Shown here: piece after piece, positions 23,916 through 37,678 of the stretch
Layout of the letters: each line of letters begins with the position of its first letter
Numbering within the stretch: position 1 is the first letter of the stretch
NCBI GenBank assembly: GCA_030142905.1
Contig: JASJOG010000015.1
Coordinates: 749,001-813,000 of the forward strand
Direction: 5' to 3'
Length of the DNA stretch: 64,000 bases
Source: Heliopora coerulea
Taxonomy: Eukaryota; Cnidaria; Anthozoa; Scleralcyonacea; Helioporidae
Translations under genes and position numbers: made by a program
The notes under the pieces: model-generated
The model's database searches: none
Told to the model about the DNA's origin: nothing
The model's input: only the letters and a program-made list of their open reading frames with translations

Positions 23916-24844
23916 CTTGTCGCGTAGAACTTGAGGTATTAGCTGATTCTTCTCAAAGAAATGTCCTCTTAAATTTCACTCCAGTTATCGGCTGATCGTT
24001 GGCTTATTGTCCGGCTATTAGAATTAATTAATGAGCCATATGGCGGTGTTCTTGCGCTGTTTGTCTTGGTGTAATTTCACGCCTTGTAAAATGGATCCTT
24101 TTGTTAATTGTCTTATTTACCCTCAAGTGGAGTGATTGCATTAGAAATTTTCACAGTGCAATAGTTTTATGAGCCATTAAATTGTTAGGATATGATAGCC
24201 ATCTCTTTTCTTTGGTGCTGAAATTGTTTGTTTTTGCTGATGAACTACATAGACTTGGCAATCATAGACTTGTGTACCACACATGGCATAACAAGCCACG
24301 ACGATTCAGCTGTCTTTCTCACCCACAATCGTGTACTGAATTCAAATGAACAACACAAATATATCCCAATACTTCACAATCAAATTTTGAAATTTAATAC
24401 TTAATTTCTCAAAGAATTCTCGAATATATTGTATTTTTGGATGTAAAAAGAACGTGTAACCTTTACAGAGAAACCACTTAGATCTCACGTGATAGGGAAT
24501 AATTACGTTTCTCTCATATTTACCGGAAGATAATTTGAGTGTTAGGTGAGCTTTGGCTGTCTTCGACCTAATTCTGTGAAGTCAAAAATAAACATGATTG
24601 GAGATCATTACGTCTTCAAGACGCGTCCCGTTGTATGACATATTTTATAGAAAAATTCCTACATTATGTTTGGATTGTTGGTTCTCAGTAACTTTCATTA
24701 TTTTGTTTGCCACATGCCTATACGGCTTGCAAGAAATGTCCTGTAATGCAACTGTCATAGGAAACGAGCTGACTGAATCATTTATCGACGGGGAACTGAC
24801 GTTTCGAGCAAAGGACCTTCGTCGGAGTGAACCACTACAATCAA

Positions 24845-24882
24845 AGGGTTGTGTACTTCTTTTTTTGGCAGTACACAACCCT
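24845..24882. repeat. Perfect 13-base hairpin
   Basis: 'agggttgtgtact' at 24845-24857 is exactly complementary to 'agtacacaaccct' at 24870-24882 across a T-rich 12-base loop. Confidence 0.85.
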
Positions 24883-25375
24883 GCGGTTGTTTCTATTTGA
24901 CAAACAACTGCCTACGTAGCACTCTTTTTATAAACCATTTATCGGAGTGAGGTTTGGCTAAGATAAACAAAACAAGAAAGCGTGAAAAAAATAACGCCTG
25001 GCTTGTAGTGAACAAAATAACCGCTTACTTTGGCTTGCGCTGTTATCTTAAACCTTGTAAATAATTTTTTAGATGGTAGCCAGATGCATCAGTCTTCACT
25101 AGCGCGTTGGTCGTGAAACCTCAGTATACATCTTCTAAATATTGTAGCTGTAGGGTTTCCTGGCGGAAAACGTAGACACAGTCGAAAAATAAGAGCCCAG
25201 TTCAAAATTTTTCAATACAAAATCATAATGACAAGAGACAATAAGAACACTTTAAACTAACTTTACTGACGTTTTGTTGCTACGTGCAAGATCTTTATAG
25301 TGGATGTTTGTATGCTGTTTTATGTCGGTCCATTTCGAGAAATTTCTCTTCTCACCAGAATTTTCAGCTTTGGCT

Positions 25376-25378
<3 letters not shown>

Positions 25379-25422
<44 letters not shown>
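25379..25422. repeat. (AT)n microsatellite
   Basis: Uninterrupted AT dinucleotide run of about 21 units. Confidence 0.95.
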
Positions 25423-27838
25423 CGTTAGGGGCTTCTGCCTGGTAATTCCTTAATGAATATTTTAGCGAATTTATCTTCTAGTTAAACAAGAGATTTACGT
25501 TTTAGCAAAAAATATGACGAAGTGGCCACCTTTGCTGTGGAAGGGTGTATTTAAAATTTGCATTTTGATTTTCACTTTGCAGTCCTTACAGCATTGTGCT
25601 TGTATTGTTGGCTGTCTTGTAATGCCTTCACGTTGCCCATTTTTCTTCATCTCAAGAAATCCGATAATGATCTTTTTAGAAATCATCTGATCGTTTTCAA
25701 TTGCTTTGTCAATGCGACATGTTTCTGCCCAAACCTGTCAAGGGAGGTAACTAATTTTCCACAGGGAGGACCTTCGTCCATTGTCCCTTGTTTCACAGAT
25801 GGCAATGCAGGCATATTACACCATCCACACTTGCTAAACTGGTTTTTATTAAACTGGCTTTATTTTGGCAAATTTGGAGGTAATTTTTGGTTAATATTTC
25901 TTGTGAAGATTTTAAATATGTTTGCGTGGTATGCTCACTTTGGTGAGTAAATCGATCCAACAGACCGGACAGCCAATTACACCCATTCACAACAGCTAAT
26001 TTAGTTTTAATTATTCTAAGACTATGCGTAGTGGTCCAAAGCATTGCCATTTGCTGATGTTGATGCAAAAGCAGCACTTTCTCCGTAATTATTTTAGGAT
26101 CTCGAGTGGAGGTGTGACCTAGAAGAGTGCCCGGACAATTAAACTCGGAGTTAAGTGTGGTGTCCATTGCACCCAAACATTTCCGATGTGAAACGGCGTT
26201 TGGTCAAAACAATTATTTCGTTGACACGATTTCGAAGACGAAAGTCGTAGTTGCATTAACTGTATGCATTTAAAATTTAAGATCTTAATTTCAATTTGAC
26301 ATTAAGTATTTTAGTGAACACATGCCAAGCTGATCTAAAGTCATTCTTGGAAAATGAGACGACGATTTAATAAGATTAATAAAATAAAAAAACTTGATGA
26401 GATTTTTTAAAAGTATGTTCTTAATCAAATATCCTTTTTTATCTTATTAGATTTACGAAAACGTTTGTTCCAATTGGATAAGGTATGACAAGCAAGTCAT
26501 GTGGAGCCGTCAAGCCATCTGTTTTGGCCTTTTTTAACTCATAATTAAGGTTTGTATCGGCAAATATACTTCAATGTTCAAGAAACTTTGATTCAAGCGG
26601 TTACGTTACCATGTATAGCAACGTTATACTTAATACATATTTGGCGTATGTTGTAACGATTTAACTGAAACTTAACAGTATGGTTAGCATGCACTGCTCC
26701 ATGGCGTCTGTAGTTACTAGTTCCACCTCTTCGCTATTTTGCTTTCCGCTTTTCTGTAAAGGAAATAAAATTGCACTACGAACAATTTAAATTTATTAAA
26801 GATGTAATGTCACACTGTATGCCAATTTTTTTCTCAAGTTTTACAAGATCGAGACGCGTTATGGTTTTAGGAAAACAGCATATAATATAAGAGGTTTCTA
26901 ATTTGAGGAACTACCTGCATGTAAGTACATTTTAAGGTATAAGCTATTTTCCGGAAATGAATTAAGAATTTTCATGAAATATGAAACTTTTAAAACAACG
27001 ATTAAAGAGAACTGGTGTAGAGACAACTCATGGAGAACTAGCAGTGTTAAGCATATACGTGGCGCATAAAAGTATTTTCGTACCATTTTCAAATTGGGAT
27101 TCCTCCTTATATCTTCATGTAAATTATACCGACGTTTCTCTAACCTGATTCTGGAAAAACTTATGAAGCTGCTTTCTAAGAAACAATCAAACCTTTTGGA
27201 AACATTGTGGGATGATTAATTCTTTAAGTTTATAAGCTTTTATTCTTCAACATAAAATTATTAGCAACCTTGCTTGATGGTCGTACACTAGAAAGTATTT
27301 TATTGTTTGAGATGCGGCATGCCTTGCTTACATTTAATAAAGAAAATTTGTAAACAAACAAAAAAAACCCCTCGGTCTGTCAAAACAACAAAACTAGACA
27401 ATTAAGTGGTCATTTTCGTTTGAACTTTTTTTTTCAACATTCGCACCTTTTCAAGGACGTTAAGACTGACTTTCTGAACGCGGAATATTCGTCTAGTTTT
27501 GGTGCAAAGCAATAGTCAGTTTCCAGCATTGGTCAAAGCAAGAAAATTATTAATTTTGCACTTCGTCGGCTTTCTGTACTGTTTGAGATGTAGTATCGTT
27601 CAACCTCTGAAATTAGTTAGGTATCCTTTTTTAATAACTATTTCGTTTGAGTTGAAAATGGATACGAATTATTTCCTTCATTCTCGCTTTCGTTTTCGAC
27701 GGGGAGTTTCCCAATGGTATTTCTCGGAACTTCTGGTTCATTCTTGGAACCGTGTTGAAATTGGTTTGTTCCTTCCTTGTTTTATCATTCTGTGATCCTA
27801 GGTAGTGGGTTTTGAAGAAGTTCGTTTGGATTCGTATC

Positions 27839-30800
27839 ATGGCAGCTTTGGATAGCATGAAAAACGATACGTGCGATTTAGAACTGACGGAAAAAATAGC
27901 AACTCAACTTTTCATGGTTGTTTGTAAAAATGGTGGATCCATGGATGTCGTGCAAGCAGTACAGGCTGTTGGTGCCGAAGGTGGCAGTTATATTTCTGAA
28001 TATGGTATATATCCGTTGCTCAAATCTTCCATTCGCGACGTCTTGAAACTTGAAAGTGCGAAACCTGGTAATCGGGCTACACTCCGCGCTGTTGTTAAAG
28101 TCCAGCTGTGTGCTGATTACAAGAAATCCAAGTGCTATGATTCTGACTGCCCCCGACTTCATGTCTGTCCATTTTTTGTCACAGGGAACTGTCGCTATGG
28201 AAGGCGCTGTCGTTATCGCCATGACTTTGAAGGTGACCATGAACAGAATGTTCTCATGACACACAAGTTGAATGGTCTTGATCGGTCTGCTCTCCTAACC
28301 ATCCTTCGTCAAGAAAATTTTGGATCAGACTCGCAAGTGTGTCCGGATTACAACAGCAACATTGGCTGCCCGGAAGGCGGGGCCTGCCGAAAGTTACATT
28401 TGTGTAAGTGGTTTGACAAAGGGATATGCAAAAAGGGGAAACATTGTGAAAGAAGTCACTCCCTTGCAGAAGAAAACAAACGTATACTTTCACTTGGCCT
28501 CCAGAACCTTGCAAGGTCCATGCGGCAAGCAAGTATGCTTACAACTTGTCTGGCTGTTGGAGCCCGACCTAAGCTCCCCAGTATTGATGAAATCTGCGGA
28601 TTCCACATCAAAGGCACCTGTCAATATGGCAACTTGTGCGACCGTCATTGGTGCAACCTCCCGTACCTTTGGCAGATCTTGACAACCTCGACAGACAGGA
28701 CAGAAAAATGGATTGGCTTTGCACGATCATTCAACCAGAAAATTGAGAATGACTTTTGTAATGTTTGTAAGGATACCTCTGTTGAGATAAAATTCCCTTT
28801 GACAGGTGGACAGGAGATCTTATTTAACATTTATTTTGAAGATATGGTTGCTAAAGATGAAACTGGTGAGACCTTATGCCATAGATAGCAACCAGAAGTT
28901 TCCCTTTTATTTTTTTTGAAATCAGTTAATTTCTGAATTGGCTATTGAGAGTGACTCAATTGACCTTTGGTTGATACTGCCAACTGACAAACAAAATTGA
29001 AACTGAAAAAGTTACATGTTGGAAAGAAGGAAGCATGGGGAATAAGAAGGATGGAAAGAGGAAGGAAATTAGGCAGGGAAAAGGAAAGGTCTGCAGTGGT
29101 AGGGTGGTAGGCCCAAAGGGAGAGGGAGTGGGACAAGGTGGATGGACAGATGAATGTACCAACAAATGGATGAATAAGTAATGCGATGGAGAGCTGAAGG
29201 AAGTGAGGGATGGAGGAAGAGACAAAGGGAGGGAAGGGAGGGAGAGGGGAGAGGAAAGGAAGGGGGAGGGGAGAGGAAATGAAGGGAGAGAGTGGGACAA
29301 AGTGGGAGGGTGGGAGTGAAGTGAGGGAAGAAAAAGGTAGTAAAGAGAATGGAAGGAAAGGAGGATGGGAGAGAGGGAAGAAGGGTGGGAGTGATAAAAG
29401 AGAAAAGAAGTGAGGGAAGGGAGAAAGAAAAGATAAACAAAAAAAAACAAAAGAAGGGAGTGGTAATGTTGGGTGGCTTGGTAGGATGGTGGGAAAGATG
29501 GAGGGTGGTGGGGGGGGGGGGGGTGATGTTTGAGAGGATGAGGTAATGATTTTCAATAACTGCAAGATTGCTCTGAGTTTGAAGTGCATTTAGTTTGTTC
29601 AGTTCGAAATTGAGATCATCATTCCTGTTCTCATTTTATATGATTTGCTAACAACAAAAATTTGCTTTTAGAAACTTATACTTTATGTATCCGACGTCTT
29701 TCGACAGCATCATGGCTGAATGCAACACCTGGTGATACGTATGCCACACATTGGACCTGGTATTGGGTAAATGATCAAAATCAGTGGACTCCATATGAAG
29801 GAGGAGGACTTAATGCCACAGGCAGTTTCAGTGATTCATGTAATGAAAAGCTTGAAGAGAGCTTTTTGTCAGGTATAATGTGATTCAGATTTGTCAGTGG
29901 AAACTATTATGTGTTACTTTTGTTAACCTTTTAACACATGGGGCACATCACTGGGATAAGCCCTAGGCATTGCCCAGAGTAAAATACAAAGTGCACCCTT
30001 TCCTCTAAAAGGATCAAGGAGATCATGTTAAGATAAAGTTGATATATTACATACATGACAAGCATGACTAAGGACCAGTTAGGCATGACAAAAGTGGACA
30101 ACTTCTGTTGGTATTTTTTAATGGCAATTCGTGAGTCTTGTGGTACTGATATCTTTCAGTAAGTTTGTTAATGACTAGATGTAATTACTGTTCTTTAGGA
30201 GCTGAAACGTTTGCCTTGTCTTTGAACCAATATGAGTACAATATTGACTTCAAGAACTTGGTTCAGACAAATACAACAACTGGTAAGGCAAGAAAACTTC
30301 GTAGGAGACCAACAAAATTTATTGGGGAAGAAGATATGGGAGGACTTAGTTCAAAGTATGTAAACCTTTTAATTTATTTATTTATGAAAAATATTTCAAC
30401 TGGAGCATCTAATTCAATTGAAGCTGATTTAAATTGAGCACTACATAAATCATTACTTCAGTGAGTTTTATTTTGACAGTCTGTCATGAATTTGAGGTAA
30501 TGTTGGATATCAAGTCACAATAAGCTGATTATATAAACATAACAAACTGTTTTGTAAAACAATGTTAACAAAACATTGAAGTGTTTAAAGCTTAAACTTA
30601 TCCACATCCAGACCTCTCTGTGGCAAGTAAAATCATTGGATCATAACCAGAGTAAAACAATGACAGACTCATCCAGAAAATGAAATTAACTCATTCATAT
30701 CTGAATTAGCTTGTGTCTCTCTCATACACTGATCCAGACACAAAAGAACTAATTTCATTTGTTTTATTTTTTTCACCACTAAACAGGGCCATTCTGAAAA

Positions 30801-31638
30801 CCACTTTTGTAATGAACACACCCTGTTAAATGATGATTATTATTATATTAATAAGTTCTTGAATGTTAATGAATACTTACTACAAATATTAACAGAGTAC
30901 AGCAGGAACAACAGCTATCAGCTATTTCATGTGGGCTAACTGTTAAGCTTCCAAGGGAATGGACCACCATGACTGCAGACCAAGAATTTGGAATGGTTAA
31001 TCTAGCTCAAACTGCTGAAGAGTATCGCCTGGCAGAAAGTGAATTTAAGAAAACAATGAGTGGTAAAATTATACATAAAATTGAACGCATTCAGAATGTG
31101 GACTTGTGGGAATCATATTCAAGGTAACAGTTGCTTTAAACTGATAAACAATTATATTCACTTAACTCCCAAAGAATTTTTCTTTGAAGATCTTTATAAA
31201 TTGATCTTTCTTGTCTTTCTCTGTAGGAAAATGTCAAAAATTTCCAGGAAATTAGGTAGGCATCCTGAAGTTCGTCAATTATTTCATGGAACGAATGAGA
31301 CTTCTGTGAAAGCTATTTGCCAGCAAGGCTTTGATTGGCGACTTTGTGGAGTTCATGGAACTTCATTTGGAAAAGGATCATACTTTGCCAAGAATGCCTC
31401 ATACTCTGATGGATATGCAGGCAATTCCCAACAAGGCCATAAACTGATGTTCTTAGCAAAGGTTATTGTTGGTTCATATGTTGTTGGAAATTCAAATACA
31501 GTTCGACCACCACCTATGAACCCCCTAAAACCACATGAACTTCATCACTCATGTGTTGACAACCAAATTAGTCCTAGTATCTTTGTAATATTTGAGAACG
31601 ATCAAGCCTACCCAGAACTGTTGATTACTTACTCATGA
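27839..31638 (+). CDS. CCCH-WWE-PARP protein, PARP12/ZAP-like mono-ADP-ribosyltransferase
   Basis: Five exons: 27839-28865, 29672-29872, 30199-30355, 30896-31123, 31227-31638; 674 residues plus TGA (human PARP12 is about 700). A winged-helix-like N-terminus is followed by CCCH fingers at about 91-108, 110-128, 168-187 and 189-206, and a fifth, irregular one at 253-270 (last His spaced by two). WWE 1 starts with LPYLWQI (about 275); WWE 2 is THWTWYWVNDQNQWTPYEGG with NIDFKNLVQTNTTTGKARKL. The catalytic domain runs from about 475 to the end with LFHGT (His558), GTSFGKGSYFA (Tyr590) and SPSIFVIF, where Ile656 replaces the Glu of polymerising PARPs; H-Y-I marks mono-ADP-ribosylation. Relatives bind viral or stress RNA in the cytoplasm and restrict virus translation. 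Start at ATG 27839 (MAALDSMKND). Confidence 0.92.
29016..29545. repeat. Polypurine tract in PARP-gene intron 1
   Basis: About 500 bases of G/A-rich + strand (gggaagg, gagagg words, almost no fixed period), ending in a run of about 17 G near 29508-29524. The Pro/Ser/Leu/Phe-rich minus frames here are artefacts of this composition. Confidence 0.85.
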
Positions 31639-31710
31639 TAACTACACTAAACTGCTACTAATTTTACATTTTCTTCTGTTGAATTCATTATCCTGAATGT
31701 TCTTTGAAAT

Positions 31711-31800
31711 ACTGTATATTCAAAATTACAACAGAAATACACTTTATATTTTAAATTACCACAGAAATATACTATGTATTCAAAATTACAACGAGACATT
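31711..31800. repeat. Three degenerate ~31-base direct repeats 3' of the PARP gene
   Basis: Copies of 'tattcaaaattacaacagaa' type at about 31715, 31746 and 31778, the middle one most divergent. They lie within 160 bases of the PARP stop, so probably in its 3'UTR. Confidence 0.6.
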
Positions 31801-34800
31801 CGACTATTATCATGTGAATTCCAACTTAATTGTCCTGCGCAGTGACAGATGGTAGAGTTACCAATGCAAAGGGAATGACAAAAGTTGTTCTTTTACTTTT
31901 GGTTTTAAAGAACGATTCAAGTTTGACAGGTTAGCTATGTCATACATAGCTGAAGAGATGGAGTTATAACTTTATGGGCTGATAAGTAATGTTCTCAAGG
32001 AAATCTTGAACAACAAACGGACTTAAAATAAGTAGTGGTGTTGAAGCATGTGTTGCTAACAATTGGTGAGGGACAGGAACCTCTGGAAAGAGGAACAGGC
32101 AAAGAAGAAATATCCTTTAGTATAACAAGCAGTCTTTCAGTAAGTATTCATTTGGCATATTGTTATATAAATAATCAGGGCCTCAACCAAGAATTCTAAA
32201 AGGGAGGAATTAATAAAATTATCACCCATGAGAATAGGATGGGGAATGGCCTCCCAGAATGGTTCTTTTCATTTGAGAGCTACAAAGAGGGGCCTAAATA
32301 TAATACTCATTATGCATTTTTCTTGAAAAAAATGCTATATTTTAATCAGATGAAGAAAGTTTCCTTTCAATGTGTTAGTAGGGGATTTTACCCCTCAGGG
32401 GGATTCTTTCTTGTTGACTTAACCTTTTATATCTCAGGTTTTTATAAACAAATTTTAAATTATTCAATCAACTTAAAATCTTTTGAAAAATCTAATGAAA
32501 TCTGTTCATTCATTTAACTTGCTTGTATTAAATCATACAGTTAGGTATGATTGGGCAGGCAGACAGACAGACCAACTGGTGACTGTTAGACAACATAGGC
32601 AATTAGACAGAGAAACAGAGGTGCTTTCTATCTTTATCTAGTATTCTGTTTAAAACCATTATTGACTAGATTTTAACTATCTTAATATCAGTTAATTGTT
32701 GCTAATCTTTAGTAAAATGTACCTGGATCTGGTTTGTCTTAAAATCAATTCAAAAACTTTCCCACCATTTAAGTTGTCTTTGTGTTATATATATTATTAT
32801 ATACCTGCCTACATGATATGGTAACTTATGTTATACATCTCCACATTAGTATGTTTTAGATCACAGGTTTTTCTTGATAATTTTTGAATTATTTAATTAA
32901 TTCCACATCCTATTGAAGATCTATGAAAATCTGTAATGTGTCATGCATGAGACTTGTGTCCTGTATATATATTAGATCATAGAATTATGTATAATGGCTA
33001 GCTAAAGGATTAATAAGTACAGTTCCTTGTAGATAGCAGCTTCTGTGTGTAGCTGAACAAGTTTTAACCTGTATAAAGGTGGTTTTAATAATAAGGTTTG
33101 TCTCATAGAAAAGGATGTTGAGAATGAGTTTGAATTTTTGTCATGAACCAGAAAGTTTTCCATCGACCTAAAGCAATTGGGTTGAATGCTTGCTTGAAGA
33201 ACTATAATGTAATTCATTTTATCTTTATGTTATATAGATTTGTGTGATGGTGCCCTCAGTTGCTGATTCAACTTTTCTCAATCTAAAGGATACACCTGAT
33301 GGAATTAATATTTGGAGGATGAAGGTGTATTATTTAATAAATAAATAAATGCAGTGGCATAAAATAGATACATCAAAGTACTGAATTTAAGAATAAGACC
33401 ATTGAAAATTGCAATGTTTTTAGGGCATCAGGACCAACTAATTTGAAAACATCTTCCGTAAATCCTGTCTTCTAACACTGAATGTTTGCTATATTAGTCA
33501 AGAATGCCATCAGTTCAGTTACAAGGCATGTAAGAAGTTCTGCATATAGAAAGAAATAGTTTCATGCACTCTAACCCATAACTTAAAGGCTAAACCATTT
33601 CCACACCACTTGTGGTTGGTGAATAATTTTAAAACTACAAACTGGGTATTGGTATCACAGTCGTAGCACTTCTGTCTCTGGCCTTGGAGACTAAAGTCCG
33701 ATTCCAGCTATGTGCGTTTTCACGTTTTCAAAACTTGGCCTTGGTCACATGTGAGAAGAGTGTTGTCCAGTGTGATTCTACCACCTGTACCAAGCACCTT
33801 AGTCATTCTCGGGGTACCCTGCTTTCATCTTGCGGTAACACTGTACCCACGAGGAGTAATCGTTACTGGATCTATGGCAAGAACAGTTCAGTGATAACCC
33901 AGCAAAGTTAAAGATTCTTATCGACTGAAATACAAATCAGCTGAGTTAGTGATTGGAAAAAAAAATATGACTTAAGACATACTGTGCATAAAAAATCTGC
34001 TGGTTTCAATGGACATGTGGACAAGCGAAATCATATAACTGAATATAAAAACTAAATCAGTATAAACCTTCTGGTATTCAATTAAAATATACGGTTTTAA
34101 ATTATCACATCTAAGTCGTAATTTTGCTTGATTAAAATTTGAATGCTTGACACAGTTCCTTCAAGATTATCTATCAGAACAATTTCTATAACGATCAAGA
34201 CATCTTTCTATGGAGGCTAAAATTCCACATTCTTTTTAAACAATTTTGAATTCAACATAGAAAACTTGATTGCAGACAGATGAGCAACAATGAATTACTT
34301 GTGATGTTTGTCGATATGCTTACAAAATTGTGCATGCTGATTGGTTGCTGAATTGTCCGACATTTTACGACGTTACACCGACCGGTTCCATCAGTCCCGT
34401 ACACTTTATTCCGCACCAGTCAGTTTAGGCGGGAAAATCTTCAAGTTGGTTTCAATGAAGTTTCAGAAGAATTAATCATCTACCATGAAAAATTCCGAAT
34501 GATAAAATGTGGTGGAACACTATTACTACTTTAGTTCAAAGTCAATTGTCTAAAAGTACGGCCAATAAATATTTAACTGGTGGAAGCAAGACGAACAAGA
34601 AACGAGGTACGGTAAACAGCAACATCCTACGATGAAAATAAAGTTTAAAATGGGCAAGAAAACCAACCGAAAACCATGTAGTAAATTCCTAATGAAGCTC
34701 GTTTTTTCGTTTTATACTCGAAAGTATTTGCCTTCTGTGTATTCGTACAGACCTAGCGCCTTCGTCACTCGTTCTGTACGAAAACTTCAAGTAAATACTT

Positions 34801-36627
34801 TCCCGTATGTTAGTGAGTATTTAATCTCTCTAGTCTTTGAAAGAATATAATCGAATGGTAAAGACAGTCCAGTACCTGCAGACCTTCAAGTGGCAATTGG
34901 CGGAAAGACGGTGCTGTTTTTTGTTTTGAAGGAACCTTTGAACGGGTTTTCTGATTTTGGTGTCAGGGGAAAGTTACTTATATTGATAATTCACAAACGT
35001 TTCGCACTGCATGAACGTTGTTTAGTTTGGTTTGATACGTTGGTGTGAAACACTTTATGTTGTGGTTCTAAAAGATTCATAACGGGATGAACTCGAGGAG
35101 GGCTGAAGTATAGTTAATTATTCACCAAAGTGGAGGTGAATGAGTGCTTTTAATTCGTATTTAGGCGCGATTAATATGCTTTTTATCATTGGATAACAAC
35201 GAGGCTGGTGAGGACTTCATAGCAGCGGAATTGTTGAGTTGGCCAATCGTTTTACTGTTTTAGTTATCATGGGAGTTCAATCGGTTTCACCAGTGCAAAC
35301 ACATGGTTTAGCCTAATTCAAAGAGAGCAGGCAAGATGGCCATTCAAGATTGCCATGTAAAGACAGATTAATGTTTGGGAGTTTTAGGCCCTGGACGTTC
35401 ACTGACAAATTCAAAATAGTTTAAAAACGAAGGATTTAGAGGTAAAGGACCTATTGTCTTTCGCTCGCTTTGCAGTGGGCAAAGAAGCACAATTATCCAG
35501 CCGATAACTAGCGCGTTTGCCACCTCGCACGTGCTTGACGTAGTGCACAGCTTTGGTGAAATGAGTAACTGTTCCAGGTTTCGTTGAGTGCAAACTGTTG
35601 AACCTTGTAGAATTTCTTTGATTCCCATCAACAAAGTAAGTAAGTAAGTTTGTGTCATTGCAGTCAGCAGAGTTTCGTTGGAGTATAATGGTACACGTAC
35701 CGTTGGTATTTTACAATAGGTATTGACGTTTATTTTCCCCCCACTTGATAAAATTCATTAAAGCCAGTGATAAACGATATAACATCGCTTTGCACCGGTG
35801 GGCATCATGGTGGTACGTGCATTTGATGTAAAGCGGCTACACAATCCAACATTTCTTGCACCTCATCTTTTGCAAGAAAAAAATGTTTGACCAAAGTCAA
35901 ACTTTCATCAAACCAACATCGTTAGATAAGCAAGTGATGGCCAGTGTTGTTCAGACGTTTGAACATTTGTTTGGGTCTTCATTCGACTTTAATTTTTATT
36001 AAACATTACATGTATATTTTGGAAAATTTATTAGTAAATTATGATTGACACCAAGTTTAACTTGAAGACAATGGTGAACTGGAGTCCAAAGACTTGGAAC
36101 TATATGTCCTTATACCTGGCCTCATGGCTGAAAGAAGCAATAAATGGGGGCAGTCATGTACAGTAGATCCAAAACACAAGTATATTTCTTTTCTTGTGGA
36201 ACTATCAGGCATATGGAAAAAAATTGCTTTAAACCACTGTACTTTCTTGGGATTAAAAAGAAAACTGTTGAAGAAAAACCAAACTTTTGGTTAACTAACT
36301 TTTTTGCAATGGGGGTGACCAGCATTATTGACTTCTATGTCAGCCTTGATGTTGGCATCAAAATCCTGTTTATAGGTATTGTTCCAGTAATTTTAGAGTT
36401 TAATGTTATTGTTGCAGTGTAAGAAGAATTTGTCAGGGGGGAAAGTGGGCTGAGAGCCTACCATGATCAGTGAACAGCAGACTACAGTACTAGGACTTAA
36501 TGCCAGAACATGGAAACTGCAGTGATCTGTGTTAACTTTTGTAACCTATTCTGAAGGGAAAATGTCATTTAACAAATAATTAGTGTATCAATCTAATGTA
36601 TTTGCAAATTTATATGTTAATAATGAC
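31801..36627. other. Long interval without recognised genes
   Basis: AT-rich; open frames are short and none shows a domain I recognise. An AATAAA at about 32212 could serve the PARP gene. A minus frame at 35368-35658 and plus frames at 34632-34850 and 36094-36294 were read and give no family signal. Confidence 0.5.
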
Positions 36628-37119
36628 CAGTGGCATTGCAGAGGGGGTGGCAAAGGGGGCAGTTACCCCTGGTGGCAAGTTTTTGGTGGGCAGCACTTTT
36701 ATGTTGGAACAGCACTTAGCATTTCATGTTTGAATTGCAATGGAGCTTCCTGTTTACAAGTTACAACTATGATAATAATTTTCCATTTTTGGTATTTAGC
36801 TTTTGCCTGACAGCTCTTAAAAGATGTAAATAATATAACAGAATTTAAACCATGCATGTGATTCAAAGTTAATGATGACTGATGATAATGTTATGAATTG
36901 ATTACAACTACAAGTATTATAATATCATTTGATATTAAAATTGAAACTTATCAAAAGCTTATCAAAACTTATCTCGGGTCCACAACAATGCAGTCTAGGA
37001 TAAACAACCTAGCCATTCTCTACATCGAATGTGAACTGGGTAATTCTATCAATTTTGACAATGTCATAAATGAATTTGCTTCATTGAAGGCCAGAAAAAT
37101 CAAGATGTGCTTTCAATAG
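36628..37119 (+). mobile_element. hAT-type transposon relic
   Basis: The + frame ending at 37119 carries what looks like the C-terminal dimerisation segment of hAT transposases: TMQSRINNLAILYIECELG ... INFDNVINEFASLKARKI, then a stop. About 320 bases upstream, 'cagtggcattgcagaggggg' at 36628 resembles a hAT terminal repeat start. No other conserved transposase block, 3' terminus or target duplication was found. It is at most an internally deleted, truncated relic. Confidence 0.5.
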
Positions 37120-37678
37120 TTAACTTTTTTGTTGGTTATTTAATCCAACAATCAATTGCAATAACATTGAATAGATAATAAAAAATAGCTTTATTTAGAA
37201 AGGTTTTGTTAATGTTTCTTAAGTTTTCTTTCCTGGACATCTAAACGTATTGTGTTAAGAATGTATTGAGTATAGGTCATGTAACAATCAAAAGTAAGTT
37301 GTAACAATCAAATAGCAATTTTTTGTCCTCGTTTTTGCAAATATGTTCCAAAATTTAGGCATTTGACCAAGTCCAACATAACATTTAAAAGGTAGCACAA
37401 GGGGAGATTAACATTTACTGTACACTGTGGTGGGAAATCTTGGCTACTGGTAGGTTACTGTTACCCTAGATCAATATTTGAATGATATTGAACACTAGAG
37501 ATCCAATTTCAACTCAGATTTATATTGTCAGTGATAGTAAACTGTATTATGTGGGACTGAGAGATTTGTTTATTTGTTAAAATTCCTAGATTCTGACACT
37601 TAAGCTAATATTGGCTAATACCAGTCATCAGTCAAAAAAATGGTGCAGAGTTATTGAAAAGTTCTTCTATAAGGAGAC
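37120..37678. other. Gap before the mapped inverted arm
   Basis: No gene recognised. This DNA may belong to the left inverted arm, but its partner would lie beyond the window's right end, so the arm's outer limit is unknown. Confidence 0.4.

Larger units (their letters stand above)
23916..27838. other. Intergenic DNA between homeobox and PARP genes
   Basis: AT-rich, no recognised gene. It contains the hairpin at 24845-24882 and the AT microsatellite at 25379-25422. A minus-strand open frame at 25793-26176 has no recognisable domain. The first few hundred bases upstream of 27839 should hold the PARP gene promoter; no convincing core element was identified. Confidence 0.5.

Noticed and set aside
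24598..24900. 100-residue plus open frame overlapping the 24845 hairpin
   Set aside because: No ATG-led domain or family signal; the opposite strand is open as well.
25793..26176. 127-residue minus open frame as a gene
   Set aside because: No domain, no convincing splice partner, AT-rich surroundings.
28942..29589. 215-residue minus open frame opposite the PARP intron
   Set aside because: Low-complexity translation of the polypurine tract; no domain.
33640..33710. Possible tRNA or tRNA-derived SINE head ('gtccgattccagc')
   Set aside because: A B-box-like word is present, but no convincing A box, cloverleaf or SINE tail could be drawn.
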